Positions 33,961-45,093 of a stretch of 64,000 nucleotides of DNA are shown one piece after another (the stretch's first letter is position 1; each line of letters begins with the position of its first letter). Location: assembly GCF_050947875.1 (NCBI RefSeq), contig NC_134570.1, positions 208,163,750 to 208,227,749 of the forward strand, in the 5' to 3' direction. A program made the position numbers and the translations under genes. The stretch is from Dermacentor variabilis. Taxonomy: Eukaryota > Arthropoda > Arachnida > Ixodida > Ixodidae. The notes below the pieces were generated by a model. That model made no database searches. It had not been told where the DNA came from and saw only the letters and a program-made list of their open reading frames with translations.

Positions 33961-34467
33961 ATGGCGGTAGCAGCAGCAGCCTGTGTCATTGCATCCAGCG
34001 GCAGCAAGCGTCAGTATGACCGTCTGGACCCGTTCACGTACATGACCGCCGTGGAGTTTCAGCGTCATTTTCGCCTGTCAAAGACTTCAGTGCGCTGGCT
34101 GTGTGACGAGCTAGGCAAAGACTCTCGTCTGTGGAGACAGCGTGGCGGGCTTCATTCGCTCACCGTCGAAGAGCAAGTCCTCTGCGCCCTCCATTTCTAC
34201 GGGACTGGGAGTTTTGAGGGAAGCGTCGGCGCCGAGCGTTACATTGAACGTCATCAACCTACTGTGAGCCACTGAGTCAGAGATGTGTCTGACGCGCTTT
34301 TCAATGCGGCATTGCGTAAGCGGTGGCTGGCTTTCCCGAAAACTGCAGCTGAGCGGGCATATATAAAGGAACGCATCCTACTTCGCGGGAACATTACGAA
34401 CATTGTCGGGTGTGTCGACGGAACGTACGTAGGAATTCAGGCGCCTCGAATGTCAGCGTTACTGTGA
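33961..34467 (+). pseudogene. Truncated Harbinger (HARBI1-like) transposase
   Basis: The first frame (33961-34275) starts at an ATG and shows the N-terminal family pattern: VEFQRHFRLSKTSVRWLCDEL, LHSLTVEEQVLCALHFYGTGSFEGSVGAE and HQPTVSH. A TGA at 34273-34275 sits where relatives read through. The frame then continues with VRDVSDALFNAALRKRW, FPKTAAERAYIKE and NIVGCVDGTYVGIQAP, whose GCVDGT holds the first catalytic Asp of the DDE nuclease. After that, codons end at 34467, and the second Asp, the Glu and about 150 residues are missing. The enzyme, which would cut at the terminal repeats, cannot be made by this copy. Confidence 0.88.
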
Positions 34468-34562
34468 TTAGCAATGAAGGAATGTCTAGACACGCCATAT
34501 TGCCAAATTTATCACTTCTGTGTAGCCGACTTAAATTTTGTGTTACCGGTATCCCACATACC

Positions 34563-34896
34563 AATAACGTACCAGCATTTTGCAGCGCAGCCGTTGCTCC
34601 CGTATCTATGACTAATGTGTCGTTTTTAGTTGGTGAAGCGGGGGCCTTAATATCCTAGTGAAACGCCTGCGATGAACAGCCGTACCGCGGCCCGACTTTT
34701 CCATTCCTCTGATAGAGAAAGAGTGATCATGACCCTCGATGGGTGATGAGGGGTGATGAGTTACTTTATTGAGAATAGCACTGCAGCGCCCCTAGGCGAC
34801 TGCTCACCGTATGAACTCCCTCGTGCGTGCGACCCGCTTCAATGTACCGCTTCTAAGCTTTCGCCTCGCTGTCGCCACTCGCGGCAAGAAGTGCAA
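34563..34896 (-). repeat. Right arm of the 334-bp terminal inverted repeat
   Basis: Inverted partner of 32715-33048, with the same length and about four mismatches. Its inner border (AATAACGTACCAGC) lies about 95 bp after the broken transposase frame. Confidence 0.93.
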
Positions 34897-36108
34897 TACT
34901 GACTTTCTCGCTGGTTGCTGACTTTTTGCCGATTGTTCTACTTGTCTGTCAGGGTGCATTCCAAATTGTTCACTTTCTTGGTAAAGAGGTTAATAAAGTA
35001 TATATAGATAAATGGATATCACAAATTGTGTGAAGTACCCTATGAATGCTAATCTCATAAAGAACTCGGGTGTTCTTCATTGGTGAAGTTACTTGGTATG
35101 CATAATGCTGAATTTTGGTCATGCGTCATCTATCGGCTGCATTATGAAACAGCGAGGCATTGCACAATTCTTTGCAGGGCGAGATGCGGATGTTGCGCCA
35201 AGCCGGTTGTGCCTATGCATTTGTGGCGAAATGAAAATGCATTGAGAATCTTAGTGTGCTGGCTTGCATGAAGAAAATACTTCAGGCTGTTTGCTCTGTT
35301 TACTGTTGATGCATGTGCCAGAGGTTCAGTGTATCTTTTTTCTTTTTTTTTTGGGGGGGGGGGTGAGGGCAGCGTTATTGTGGATGGACAAATGATATAT
35401 TTTCGTCTCATAATGGGGCTCATAATTCTTAACAGTAGAACAATGCAGATCCAATGTTCTGCAGAACTCGGTGTGCGTGAAGATGTCATGAACCACCAAG
35501 GCAAAATTACATATCGGGAGAAGTCTGGTGCAGATCCAATGAAAAGTGGTTCTTTAACCCGCCATGATAAAAATAAACATTGCGGAACGAGTAGACCGTT
35601 TGTACAGCTTTAGAGCAATTATTACACAAAACGCTATATGCGAAAACGTGTTCTGAAAACGTTCTGAAGATTACAGTGAACGTGGTACACTACGTTCACT
35701 CTAATTTGTTTTTGATTCTATACAAGTGCCAAACACCATCTCTTTCTCAAGGAAGTCATGGCAATATTTGCCGCAATTCCAAAGTAGGATGAGCGACATG
35801 TAGCATATTTTGGCATTGAACATGTCTTATAACTGATATTTTTATTGTAAGCCTCGCTGTCACGCCTTTCCCTCCGGCGCTCCCTTTATTGAAACCTGGC
35901 GCTGTCTTTGCTTTGGTGCAATGGCGGTGGTGGTAACGGCAGCAGTAAGGCTGGTTAATACTCGCCCCTTTGATTCCTGTGAGTTTAGTGGTTAAGAATA
36001 TGGCACGTGACACACCTGCGCTGGAAAATATAACACTTCCGGTGATTTTTTGGAGAGCCAATTTGTGTTGGGACATTTCAAAGATGTGCGCCATTGTGGC
36101 CTAATAAC
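34897..36108. other. Unassigned region with one copy of a ~95-bp direct repeat
   Basis: No gene recognised. 35676-35770 (ACGTGGTACACTACGTTCAC... GAAGTCATGGCAATATTTG) is repeated directly at 36629-36716. A T/G-rich run lies at 35337-35362. Confidence 0.5.
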
Positions 36109-36286
36109 TAGAGCATTGGTGAGGTTGAAGACTGAGTGTATTGCTATAGAAGTTCGAAGTTGAATTGCAGAACAATTCGACGGGACACAAAGAGAAATAC
36201 ACACAGCGGAACGCTCTACTGTGTGTGTTACTTTTCTTTGTGTGCCGTTGAACCGTTGCGCGATCCAACTTCAAATAGAGCATTGG
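36109..36286. repeat. Hairpin insert between 11-bp direct repeats
   Basis: TAGAGCATTGG occurs at 36109-36119 and 36276-36286. Between them is a 156-bp segment containing an imperfect inverted repeat: GAAGTTGAATTGCAG... CACACAG against the complement of CTGTGTG... CCAACTTC, about 50-bp arms and a 12-base loop. The outer flanks (GCCATTGTGGCCTAATAAC and GCTTCTTTGGTGCAGGATCGAGG) look like the two parts of a tRNA-like SINE head, so a hairpin element may have landed in it. Confidence 0.6.
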
Positions 36287-36628
36287 GCTTCTTTGGTGCA
36301 GGATCGAGGAAGTGTGAGCTATTCGACAATATGCCAGTGCCTTGCCACACAATTATGAAAGTCTGAAGGTTTGCAAACAAAGCTTTGCTTTCAATTCCAC
36401 CTGCTCATGTAATACAAGCACTGATTGAAAGAACCTTCATACAAAAATAATGGTTAAATTAATGGTCTTGAAAAGTTGAAAAGTGTGATTTGTATATTGA
36501 CACTATTGACATAATAGGCGCCACACCGGACTCAAGAATTGTACTCGACAGAGCAGTTTGTTTGCTATGTGAAGCACAAGCTTCCATTACAGGCTGTGCA
36601 GATAGCCAAGTTCAGTTTGTTTTGACGT

Positions 36629-36716
36629 GGTACACTACGTTCACTGTAATCTGTTTTTGATTCTAAACATGTGCCAAACACCATCTATCTTTCAAGGAAG
36701 TCATGGCAATATTTGG
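36629..36716 (+). repeat. Second copy of the 35676-35770 direct repeat
   Basis: Shares ACGTGGTACACTACGTTCAC, TGTTTTTGATTCTA, GTGCCAAACACCATCT and AAGGAAGTCATGGCAATATT with 35676-35770 in the same order and orientation, about 950 bp apart. Could be a segmental duplication or the two ends of an old element. Confidence 0.75.
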
Positions 36717-38039
36717 CAAGACCTTTTTACAGCCCCTCATAATGGAAGTGTGGCCTGCCGGCTTTGCTTGTATGCCTTTATAGATTTCTGCTCCTGATCA
36801 TTGTGTGCTATCATGTTGCTAAAATCTATGCAGCCAATGCAAGACATTACGTGATTCTATAGTCGGATAGAACTTTAGGAGGCCGCGTAATCTTCACTTC
36901 AAAGGCAGATGAACACGAGCCTGCACCAATGGGCACGCACTCTATACTGACGTCATGCCGCTGGGTCCACTATACCCGTTCGTTGGGGAGGGAACATTTT
37001 TTTAGACGTGGAGGCAGTCGGCTGCTGCGTTTTGGTCATCTGCGCGGGGCCTCTCCTGTCTTCTGAAGTATCCGACTGTAGAGGATGCCGCTCTTTTCGT
37101 ACAACACAAAAGCACAAAGTGTACAATTATTTGGCCTATGAAACGGATACATCACAAGTGAGCTACGCAATGGGCTTAAGCTGTGTGAAAATTAGTACAT
37201 GCAAATATAAGACGTTGTTAAAGAATATGTGGTATCGAACACGCATGTATTGGCACGTTTGAATCGGGGAGTGTTGCATTCATATGCACAGTCTATAGGT
37301 GATAGCATTAGTAAGCTTATTAGGCCCCGAAGGTATTGTTGCAGAGCAGCCCTCTGGTCATCTGCCACACTTTCAAGAGCACGTGCCTGGCGCTCGCCTA
37401 CTGCCACCAGGTGGTTGAGTGCCTCCAGCAGCAGAATGTCCTGCTGCAAAAAAAAGTGGATTGTTGGAATGAATCAACCGCATATGAACTATTATTTACA
37501 AAGAAAAATGCTCATTGTCCTATTGGTACTAAGTGCCCTTAACTGTGGAAGCCTTTAGTTTAGTATGCATAATAAAACAATGTGTCGGGACAACGTTGCT
37601 TTATTTTTCATAACTGGGGTTGTCTTTTTCAGAGCCAATTGTCGCGTTGATTAGTGTGTCAGCAGCTGAGGTGTCCCCGCACCTTCACGAGTCTCTACTG
37701 TCAGCACCACAAACCTAGTTTCGTTGACTGCAAAACAAATGCCTCTCCCTACAATCCGGTGTTATGCGAGCTGATTGCATCCTATGCCTACAAACATCAT
37801 ATTTTTGTCCCATTGCGCAATTTTCTACCATCCTCGGCTGCAGTTCTCTCTCCTTTACATTCATTCTGTCACGCTTATGTAATCACCTGTTATCTATCGG
37901 CAACAAGGGATTGAAGACGTGCATGGCCTGCCCCCAGACTCCATTTCTTTTCTGCATCTCAACTAGCAAATCAGTTGCCGCAGTTTACTACGCCACTGTA
38001 CTCCTGCCTTAATGCTATCTCCAACAATTTTTGTTACTT
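36717..38039. other. Unassigned region, possible Harbinger accessory-gene remnant
   Basis: On the minus strand, 37449-37264 encodes a Leu/Ala/Glu-rich stretch (LLEALNHLVAVGERQARALESV) that looks like a coiled-coil tail. Such tails end the Myb-like accessory protein of some Harbingers, but this is a weak resemblance. The rest holds nothing I can name. Confidence 0.3.
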
Positions 38040-38690
38040 CGCTTTCTGCACAGTTCTCGACTTCTCAAGTTTCTTTATTAACCTCTAGGTATATGTCCCA
38101 TATTGCATAACCGGTAGAATGCAATGATTCTAAAATTTTTTGATGGATATCGGTAACGTGGCGATCACGATTCGGTAATGCCTTCCATGCGCTGTTCAAC
38201 CCATGAAATTTTTGTATAAGTTTCCTGCTTTTTATCAGTACCTGCTATTGATATTTCACCTGCATAAAGATATTCTTCCATAAATACTGCTGGCTAAATG
38301 TCACTCATGAATTTCTGTTGTCTCACCAAGTTAGTGAAGGTTACCTTTTCTCTTTTCCATATTATTCAACCTTCCAGTGCTCACTCTAGGTCCGCCTAAG
38401 TGTAATAGTTCGAATACTTCTAACCATGCAGTGAATAGAAGCTGGGTGATTTTGTCTCCTTGCCTGACCCCTTTTTTTATTGCTATTCCACTTTGCTAGT
38501 GGCGAATTATTATGATTGCTTAGTCTCGATATTTCCCAGGGTATTGAGCTTCTTGTGCTCTATGATGTGTTTATGACTGTATGTGTATCTAATTAATCCA
38601 TATGCCTTTTTGCTATTAATGGAGCCATGTAAAAAGTTTCTTGTACTCTGTAGATTTTTTAATTACCTGATTGATGACATGAATGTGGCA
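38040..38690 (-). pseudogene. RTE-like LINE reverse transcriptase relic
   Basis: The minus strand keeps islands of an RTE RT: HVINQVIKKSTEYKKL (about 38680-38630), GVRQGDKITQLLFTAWLEVFELL (about 38470-38405) and a C-terminal-like stretch to about 38060. The first two match HTINQVIEKCAEYYQPL and GVRQGDTISPMLFTAC of the copy at 57287-59321. The FADD region and all frames are lost to indels. Confidence 0.72.
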
Positions 38691-39829
38691 TGGCATGGCA
38701 TCGAAGCGCGGGCAAACGCGATCACCTTTAAATTTTCGCGGGCCACGTGCATCTAAAAGCACGAACACTCAATTGTTCTCAATGCCTTATTTAAACTGCT
38801 GGATATTCAGTTTGTTACTACCAAAGTGACTTAATTCGTGCACTATTATTATACTAAATATGAAACTGTAGAAATGTACTTATCGGCAGTTTGTCGATGA
38901 CTCCTTCCCTGTGTTGGTTGCGAGATCCATCGTCCGTGCCACCTCTTTGTCGCATTGTAGCTATATAGGCTGTCTTCCTTTAACACACACTATGCTATAT
39001 TCGTGACGCTCGCAGTCACGCAGAGTGCAGGAACTCAGCGCACTCACAGAAACAGCCCCGGACACGTTGTTTATTCGGTGTTACGCCGTGAACAGCAGGA
39101 GCGCGTTGCAATCTGTAAAATCGCCGAAGCTCTTGGCAGCCTTACGGGGTGCGCGGAAAGATTGCTCACGGAGGGACAGAACTATCAAAGAAATAGTGGC
39201 CATCGTTGAGCCTGATCACTACGTCGCCCACTGCAAGCTCGTTGTACGAGTTTGTTTACAATGGGCCTCTCCAATGCTTAGCCGTCATGCTCGCCCGGTG
39301 AATGGATGTGATGACGCCATCACAGCGTTCCCTCGTGGTATAATGCGAAGCGTACTAAATTACAAATTAGTCTAAGACGCATTCAGTGCGCGTCTTGTAT
39401 GCTTTAAAATGCTTCTAAACCACGTTATAGTGACTAATAATATTGTACTAAATGCATTTGTTTTATAACTTGCTTCTGCATGTGATGCACTAGGTGGAAC
39501 AGCAAACAAGTTAAAGGAGGCACGACCATGCACCGACGGTATGAGCAGGTGAGCCCCAGTTTGTGGACCGCCCAGAAGGCAACTCCCAATGAATGATAGC
39601 CACCCAGAGTGAATCTAGATAAACCCATGAAGCTGGAGGCTTGTCGAAAGATAAACTGTGTCTGGGTACCATTTGTGCTTTCATCTTGGTGTGTCGCCAA
39701 AGCTCATGAAGATCCCGAGTTTCGCCAAACTCGGCGCATCCTGCATAGCACCCTAGGCCTGTGTACAAGACCTTCTAAAGTGTTCGATGTTTTCTGTTAA
39801 TCCGATGAGTGCATTTACTTCTCCCCATT
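38691..39829. other. Unassigned region
   Basis: About 1.1 kb. The open stretch 39025-39375 (116 codons) shows no domain. Nothing else recognised. Confidence 0.4.
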
Positions 39830-41310
39830 AGGCATCCGTGAAAGGGCTTGTATGTGGCGTCGACGACACCGACTAGGGTTCTACAGATGTTTTCACCAGT
39901 AGGTGCAAATTCAGTTTATCGGTGTGGACGTGTGGACGACAAAAACAGGATTCCTACTGAGTCTGACATTGTCACATTTGCTAGGACAGTTCGACCATCA
40001 GAAATTAGGCATGGCCCCTAATCTAGAGTGCAACCTATGTCCCCTCGTCTCTTCCAATGTGTAAAGTGCTGACGTTATGCAAATACCTCGAAAGGATGTA
40101 GGTCTGCTCCCAGGTGCCGAATTAGTGCTGAGGAGCGCAGTTACAGCGAGCTCAAAAGTAAGGAAGGAAGGTGCTGCCTCTGCACTCTGATAATCATTCT
40201 GATTGCTCAGCGAAGGCCCGGGAATTGCAAATCCTAGAAATCGTTGAAAAAAGACGTTGTTCCCGTAGAACATCCACAGCTGAAATTCAGCCTAGGACAC
40301 CGGGATACGCCGGTGTCACAGACCGTCGGACGGCAGCAACACACGCATCTCTTTCGCTCTCTATTGCTGATGCTGTAGAAAGAGCAACGAAAAAAAACCA
40401 CGGAGCACCTAGCTGAAAACGTTTGCGAGTCTGTGACACAAATCTAAATGGACCAGATGGTATAGATATTCGGTACAATAAAAGGTAGTGGTATCCCTTC
40501 TCAAAAAACTGACGGCCAAGTTCTTCCCAAATGCAGAAGTAACTCCCAATTTCACGTCCCAAGATGCCCAAATTGCAGGCATATCCATCGATGTCAACCA
40601 AAGCCAATGCGAAGGCATCTATAACAACACACAGGGCTCAAATGAAATGGACATGAATCCTCGACCGTTAAAACGATGTAGATCCCCTTCCTCAAAAATG
40701 CTACGACACTAAGTGATTCAAAGAGCAGAAGATATCCGAAAGCCAGGCTTACAAAGGAAAATTTCTTAAAGGAAAGCATTTTAAGTAAGGCAGTTAATGA
40801 GTCAATTTTTCGCAATCATACGATTCCTCAAATTTCTTCATTGGAATTGTCAATCACTGTATTCTGCAGCAACAGATTTATTGTATTTATCATCGAAAGT
40901 CACCCTGGATATAATTCCCTTGCAAGAAACATGGCTTTCAGGACATCTATATTTTCAATTAAAATAACTACCGATCTTTCCGGCTGAGCCGTCCATTGAA
41001 GAACCGAGATCTAGCTTCCTTTATCACTAATAGAATTAGTTTTAAGGCAGAGAGTTCATATAAATATATGCCTCTCGAATATGAAATTTTTGCCTTAGAT
41101 AAAATTGTACCGGGGTGCCTACCTTTCTCGTTATTAAATATATACTTTGCTGCAGGTGGGCAGAAAACTCGATGTTTGGGTTTTGCAATGACTTCATGGT
41201 GTAAGGACGAAATTCTTGATGGAGATGCCAACTCCCATCACACGTGTTGAAGCTTTCGAACTGACCAATGTGGTAAAGGCTTGTAGGATTGGACAATCTA
41301 TAATAAGAAG
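39830..41310 (+). pseudogene. LINE ORF1 and endonuclease relic
   Basis: Plus-strand remnant of a tick LINE. An ORF1-like part begins near 39835 (VKGLVCGVDD). 40171-40416 has LPLHSDNHSDCSAKARELQILEIVEKRRCSR, a phrase shape common in zinc-knuckle ORF1 proteins. At about 40908-40950 is an endonuclease start (LQETWLSGHL), and at 40996-41250 more endonuclease (SSYKYMPLEYEIFALDKIVPG, then GDANSHHT where relatives have a GD-N-HH motif). Frameshifts separate the parts, and RT is absent. Gypsy-A lies 230 bp downstream. Confidence 0.65.
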
Positions 41311-41538
41311 TCTTGTCTGAACTCTAGAGTTCCAACATTTATATGTAATCAGTCCCGCTCATCCTTGGATTGCAATTTCGTAGGTTAATCTCTCATTAGT
41401 TACTCCTGCACACCGTTGCACTGTGCCACCAACAGCGATCCCTTTCCAATAACTTTTGAAATAGCCTGCCCAATAATGCCATCATGCACTTAGGTCCGTA
41501 TACTTGTAAACTGTAATAATTTTAAAACTGATCCACTG

Positions 41539-41542
41539 GTAT
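41539..41542. other. Gypsy-A target duplication GTAT (left)
   Basis: GTAT immediately precedes the TGTCAC LTR end here and recurs right after the other LTR at 47981-47984, a 4-bp target duplication typical of Gypsy integrases. Confidence 0.88.
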
Positions 41543-41962
41543 TGTCACGTGGTGGTGACGTTCAAGAACACAGTAGCAATACTGCGTAAGACAAAACTAA
41601 CTTTTATTGGGTGAACCTGTGCCCACAAAAACAGGCTACACTTATAGCACAACGATAGCGGCAAACATTGTCGGCGATCGTCGAAAATCTGATCAGCGGG
41701 TCAAGCGCGAAGGCTTTTATACAGCAGTCGTCGAACGTTCCACACTAATCATTGGGACTCGCGTGCCTTCCACAAAGTTCTACACCATTCGCGTCACGCG
41801 ATGAAATCTGATAGCACAAGGTTCGGCGACAACAGACAGCCGGATAGAAGCATCGATAACTTTCCCGAAACTTCGGATGCATGCAGGCGCGTCCCGCGCT
41901 GTGCGATAACATTTGTTATGTGGCGAAACGTGGTCGCCTGATAAAGATAAGTACACAAGCCA
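41543..41962 (-). repeat. Gypsy-A 3' LTR (420 bp)
   Basis: Aligned to 47525-47980 along its length. On the minus strand it contains TATAAAA (41715-41721) and AATAAA (41603-41608), a likely promoter box and poly(A) signal. The polypurine tract abuts its minus-strand start near 41966-41975. Confidence 0.93.
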
Positions 41963-42062
41963 ATACCCCCCTCTTAAAAAGCATCGACCCGATGCTGCAT
42001 ACAAACTAAAGTAATAAGGCAAAACACCCGTAGCAAAGAAAACAACAAAATAAGGAAGTTCG

Positions 42063-43266
42063 TCAGCGTCCGTAAAAGGGTTTCAGACGCACCATATGGA
42101 CCACTTCAGATCGTGGGCGGCGCCGCTGTGAATGCGAAATTCCGTCTGGCACGACCTCATAGTCCAGTGCGCCAATACGTCGAATCACCTTGTAGGGTCC
42201 GAAATAGCGGCGCAATAGTTTCACTCAGTCCTCGTCGGCGTATCGGGGTCCAAACCCAAACACGGTCGCCGGGCTGGTACTCGACGAAGCGTCGGCGGAG
42301 GTTGTGTCGGCTGTCGGTCCTCTGTTGGTTCTTGATCCGTAAGCGGGCAAGCTGTCGGGTTTTTTCGGCGCGCTGGAGATAGCTAGCGACGTCAACATTC
42401 TCTTCGTCAGTGACGTGGGGTAGCATGGCGTCGAGCGTCGTCGTCGGGTTCCTGCCGTAAACCAGCTTAAACGGCGTGATCTGTGTTGCTTCTTGCACCG
42501 CCATGTTGTAAGCGAAGGTTACATACGGCAGGACCGCGTCCCATGCCTTGTGTTCGATGTCGACGTACATTGCTAGCATGTCGGCGAGGGTCTTGTTCAG
42601 GCGCTCCCTGAGACCATTCGTCTGCGGATGGTAGGCAGTTGTCCTCCTGTGGCTTGTCTGGCTGTACTGCAGAATGGCTTGGATGAGCTATGCTGTAAAA
42701 GCCGTTCCTCTGTCGGTGATGAGCACTTCAGGGGCACCATGTCGCAGCAGGATGTTCTCGACGAAAAATTTCGCCACTTCGGCTGCGCTGCCTTTTGGTA
42801 GAGCTTTAGTTTCAGCGAAGCGGGTGAGATAGTCCGTCGCCACGACAATCCACTTATTCCCAGATGTTGAGATCGGAAACGGCCCCAACAAATCCATCCC
42901 AATCTGCTGGAATGGTCAGCGAGGAGGATCGATAGGTTGTAGTAATCCTGCTGGCCTTGTCGGTGGTGTCTTGCGTCGCTGACAGTCTCGGCATGTCTTG
43001 ACGTAACGGGCGACGTCGGCGGTCAGACGCGGCCAGTAATACCTTTGCTGTATTCTCGACAGCGTCCGGGAGAATTCGAGGTGCCCAGCGGTTGGATCGT
43101 CGTGTAGGGCGTGCAGTATTTCTGGACGCAGCGCTGACGGTACAACAAGAAGGTAGCTGCCGCGGACTGGTGAGAAGTTCTTCTTCACGAGGAGGTGGTT
43201 TTGTAGCCTGAACGAAGACAACCCGCGCTTAAATGCCCTAGGGACAACGTCGGTGTGCCCTTCCAA
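42063..43266 (-). pseudogene. Gypsy-A integrase
   Basis: From high to low coordinates. The frame at 43266-42916 ends the linker and has the HHCC zinc finger (HDDPTAGHLEFS, CRDCQRRK). A TGA at 42916-42918 breaks it. 42897-42688 carries the core (VVATDYLTRFAET and LITDRGTAF, the two Asp residues), then a TAG at 42688-42690. The next open part has the Glu block (NGLRERLNKTL, about 42615-42583) and runs as 42579-42157 with VTFAYNMAVQEAT, FKLVYGRNP and PGDRVWVW. A one-base frameshift near 42215-42225 moves the end (GPYKVIRR-like block) to another frame, which closes at 42063 after VRLKPFYGR. Integrase would join element ends to target DNA; this copy cannot. Confidence 0.87.
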
Positions 43267-43431
43267 ATACTTGATGAAGCCTTTTAGCTCCAGGTCTGCT
43301 AGTTGCTGTTTAGTGAAGTCTTCCGCGCTTATTATCCCAAGGAAGGCGTCGTCGTCCTCGTCGTCTTGCGCCGGGCGATCGATGCGGGCGCGTGATAGGC
43401 AGTCGGCGTCAGAGTGTTTTCTTCCGGACTT

Positions 43432-44565
43432 TTATATTACCGTGACGTCATATTCTTGCAGTCTGAGGCTCCACCGCGCCAGCCGTCCTGAAGGGTCCTT
43501 TAAGTTAGCTAGCCAACACACCGCGTGATGGTCACTGACGAATTTGAATGGCCTGCCATATAGGTAAGGGCGGAATTTCGCTGTAGCCCAAATGATGGCG
43601 AGGCATTCCTTTTCAGTCGTAGAATAATTCCTTTCCGCTTTTGACACCGACCGGCTAGCATACGATATCAACCGTTCAAGTCCTTCTTTCCTCTGGACTA
43701 GGACGGCACCGAGTCCTAGGCTACTGGCGTCAGTGTGGATTTCGGCATCGGCGTCCTCGTTGAAGTGTGCAAGTACCGGTGGCGACTGCATGAGTCGTTT
43801 GAGTTCTTGAAATGCTTCGGCCTGCGGCGTTTCCCACTTGAACTCGACATGACATTTAGTAAGATGTGTTAGCGGCTCCGCGATGCGTGAAAAGTCTTTG
43901 ACAAAGCCACTATAGTAGGTACACATGCCAAGGAATCTGTGCACTGCCTTCTTGTCGGTTAGCTGCGGGAACATTGAGATGGCAGCTGTCTTCTGTGGGT
44001 CGGGGCATACTCCTGATTTGCTGATGACGTGGCCTAGGAACAAAAGCTCATCGTAAGCGAAGCGGCACTTTTCCGCCTTCAGAGTGAGCCCTGATGACTT
44101 GATGGCCTCTAACACTGTCGCAAGCCGCCTAATGTGATCGTCGAAATTTCCGGCCAAGACAACGACGTCATCCAAGTAACCAAGACACGTCTGCCACTTC
44201 AATCCTGCTAACACCGTGTCCATGACGCACTGAAACGTTGCAGGCGCCGAGCACAGTCCGAATGGCATGACCTTGAACTCGTAGAGGCCGTCTGGCGTGA
44301 TGAAGGTGGTCTTTTCGCGATTTGTCTCGTCGACTTCTATTTGCCAGTAGCCAGACTTGAGGTCCATCGACGAGAAGTATTTTGGGTTGCAAAGCGGATC
44401 CAATGCGTCCTCTATCCGTGGAAGGGGGTAAACATCCTTCTTCGTGATCAGGTTCAGTCGACGATAATCGACGCAGAAGCGTAGGTTTACGTCATTTTTC
44501 TTCCCCAGAACTGCAGGAGAAACCCACGAGTTTTTCGACGGCTGGATGATGTCGTCGCGCAGCAT
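43432..44565 (-). pseudogene. Gypsy-A reverse transcriptase and RNase H
   Basis: A 377-codon frame. RT motifs: LRFCVDYRRLNLIT (residues 28-41), SSMDLKSGYWQI (65-76, first catalytic Asp), KVMPFGLCSAPATFQ (98-112), YLDD (130-133, the catalytic pair, a common Gypsy variant of YIDD) and LFLGHVIS. RNase H follows: IHTDASSLGLGAVL (276-289, first catalytic Asp), TTEKECLAIIWA and FVSDHHAVCWL. Together they turn element RNA into double-stranded DNA. The frame is stopped by TAA at 43432-43434 in the RNase H/linker, and the upstream pre-RT part (45087-44719) ends in a TGA at 44719-44721. The first Met is internal to the polyprotein. Confidence 0.92.
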
Positions 44566-44718
44566 TTCGTCGACTTGTTGCCTAATAGCTTCACATTCTC
44601 GCGTGGAAACTCGGTAAGAGCTCCGGCGGAGTGATCGAGCGCACTCTTCGGTTATTATGCGATGCTTTGCAACTGGTGTTTGTCGAATCCTCGATGACGT
44701 CGAAAAGCAGTCTTTGTA

Positions 44719-45087
44719 TCATCGGAGAAGACTTCTAATCTGTTGCTGCTTACTCATAGCAAGATTTGGATTGACGTCGAAGTCTGGTTCGGGGACTATG
44801 CTCATCGGGGTAGATGCGGCAGTATCCGAGAGGACAAAGGCATTGCTGGTTTCCACAATTTCCTCAATGTATGCGATTGTCGTGCCCTTGTTGATGTGCT
44901 TGAACTCTTGGCTGAAGTTGGTTGGCATAACTTCCACTTGCCCTCCGAGGAGTCGAGCGATCCCTCTTGCGACGCAAATTTCACGGTCGAGCAGTAGATG
45001 TTGGTCGCCCTCGATGACGCCTTCTATGTCAGCGGGTGTTTCGGTGCCGACGGAAATAATAATGCTGGAGCGCGGCGGGATGCTCAC
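44719..45087 (-). pseudogene. Gypsy-A protease-RT linker
   Basis: A 122-codon open stretch (IPPRSSIIISVGTE, LLDREICVARGIARLLGG, PTNFSQEFKHINKGT) typical of the connection between Gypsy protease and RT. It was continuous with the protease frame before the LINE tail landed at 45094. Removing the insert and one TGATC keeps the frame. It ends in TGA at 44719-44721, then the frame goes on toward RT. Confidence 0.75.
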
Positions 45088-45088
45088 T

Positions 45089-45093
45089 TGATC
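45089..45093. other. TGATC target duplication (left) of nested LINE tail
   Basis: TGATC at 45089-45093 and again at 45527-45531 flank the 433-bp insert. The interrupted Gypsy codons line up when one copy is removed. Confidence 0.88.

Larger units (their letters stand above)
32715..34896 (+). mobile_element. Harbinger-type DNA transposon with 334-bp terminal inverted repeats
   Basis: A 2,182-bp unit bounded by inverted repeats of equal length (32715-33048 and 34563-34896) that differ at about four positions. Between them lies a PIF/Harbinger (HARBI1-like) transposase reading frame on the plus strand (33961-34467), cut off before most of its catalytic part, and a second open stretch (33121-33678) of unknown nature. 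The outer ends start TTGCACTTCTTGCCGCG. I could not find a 3-bp TTA/TAA target duplication at the borders, so the exact ends or mechanism are uncertain. Harbingers usually have short terminal repeats, which makes these arms unusual. Confidence 0.82.
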
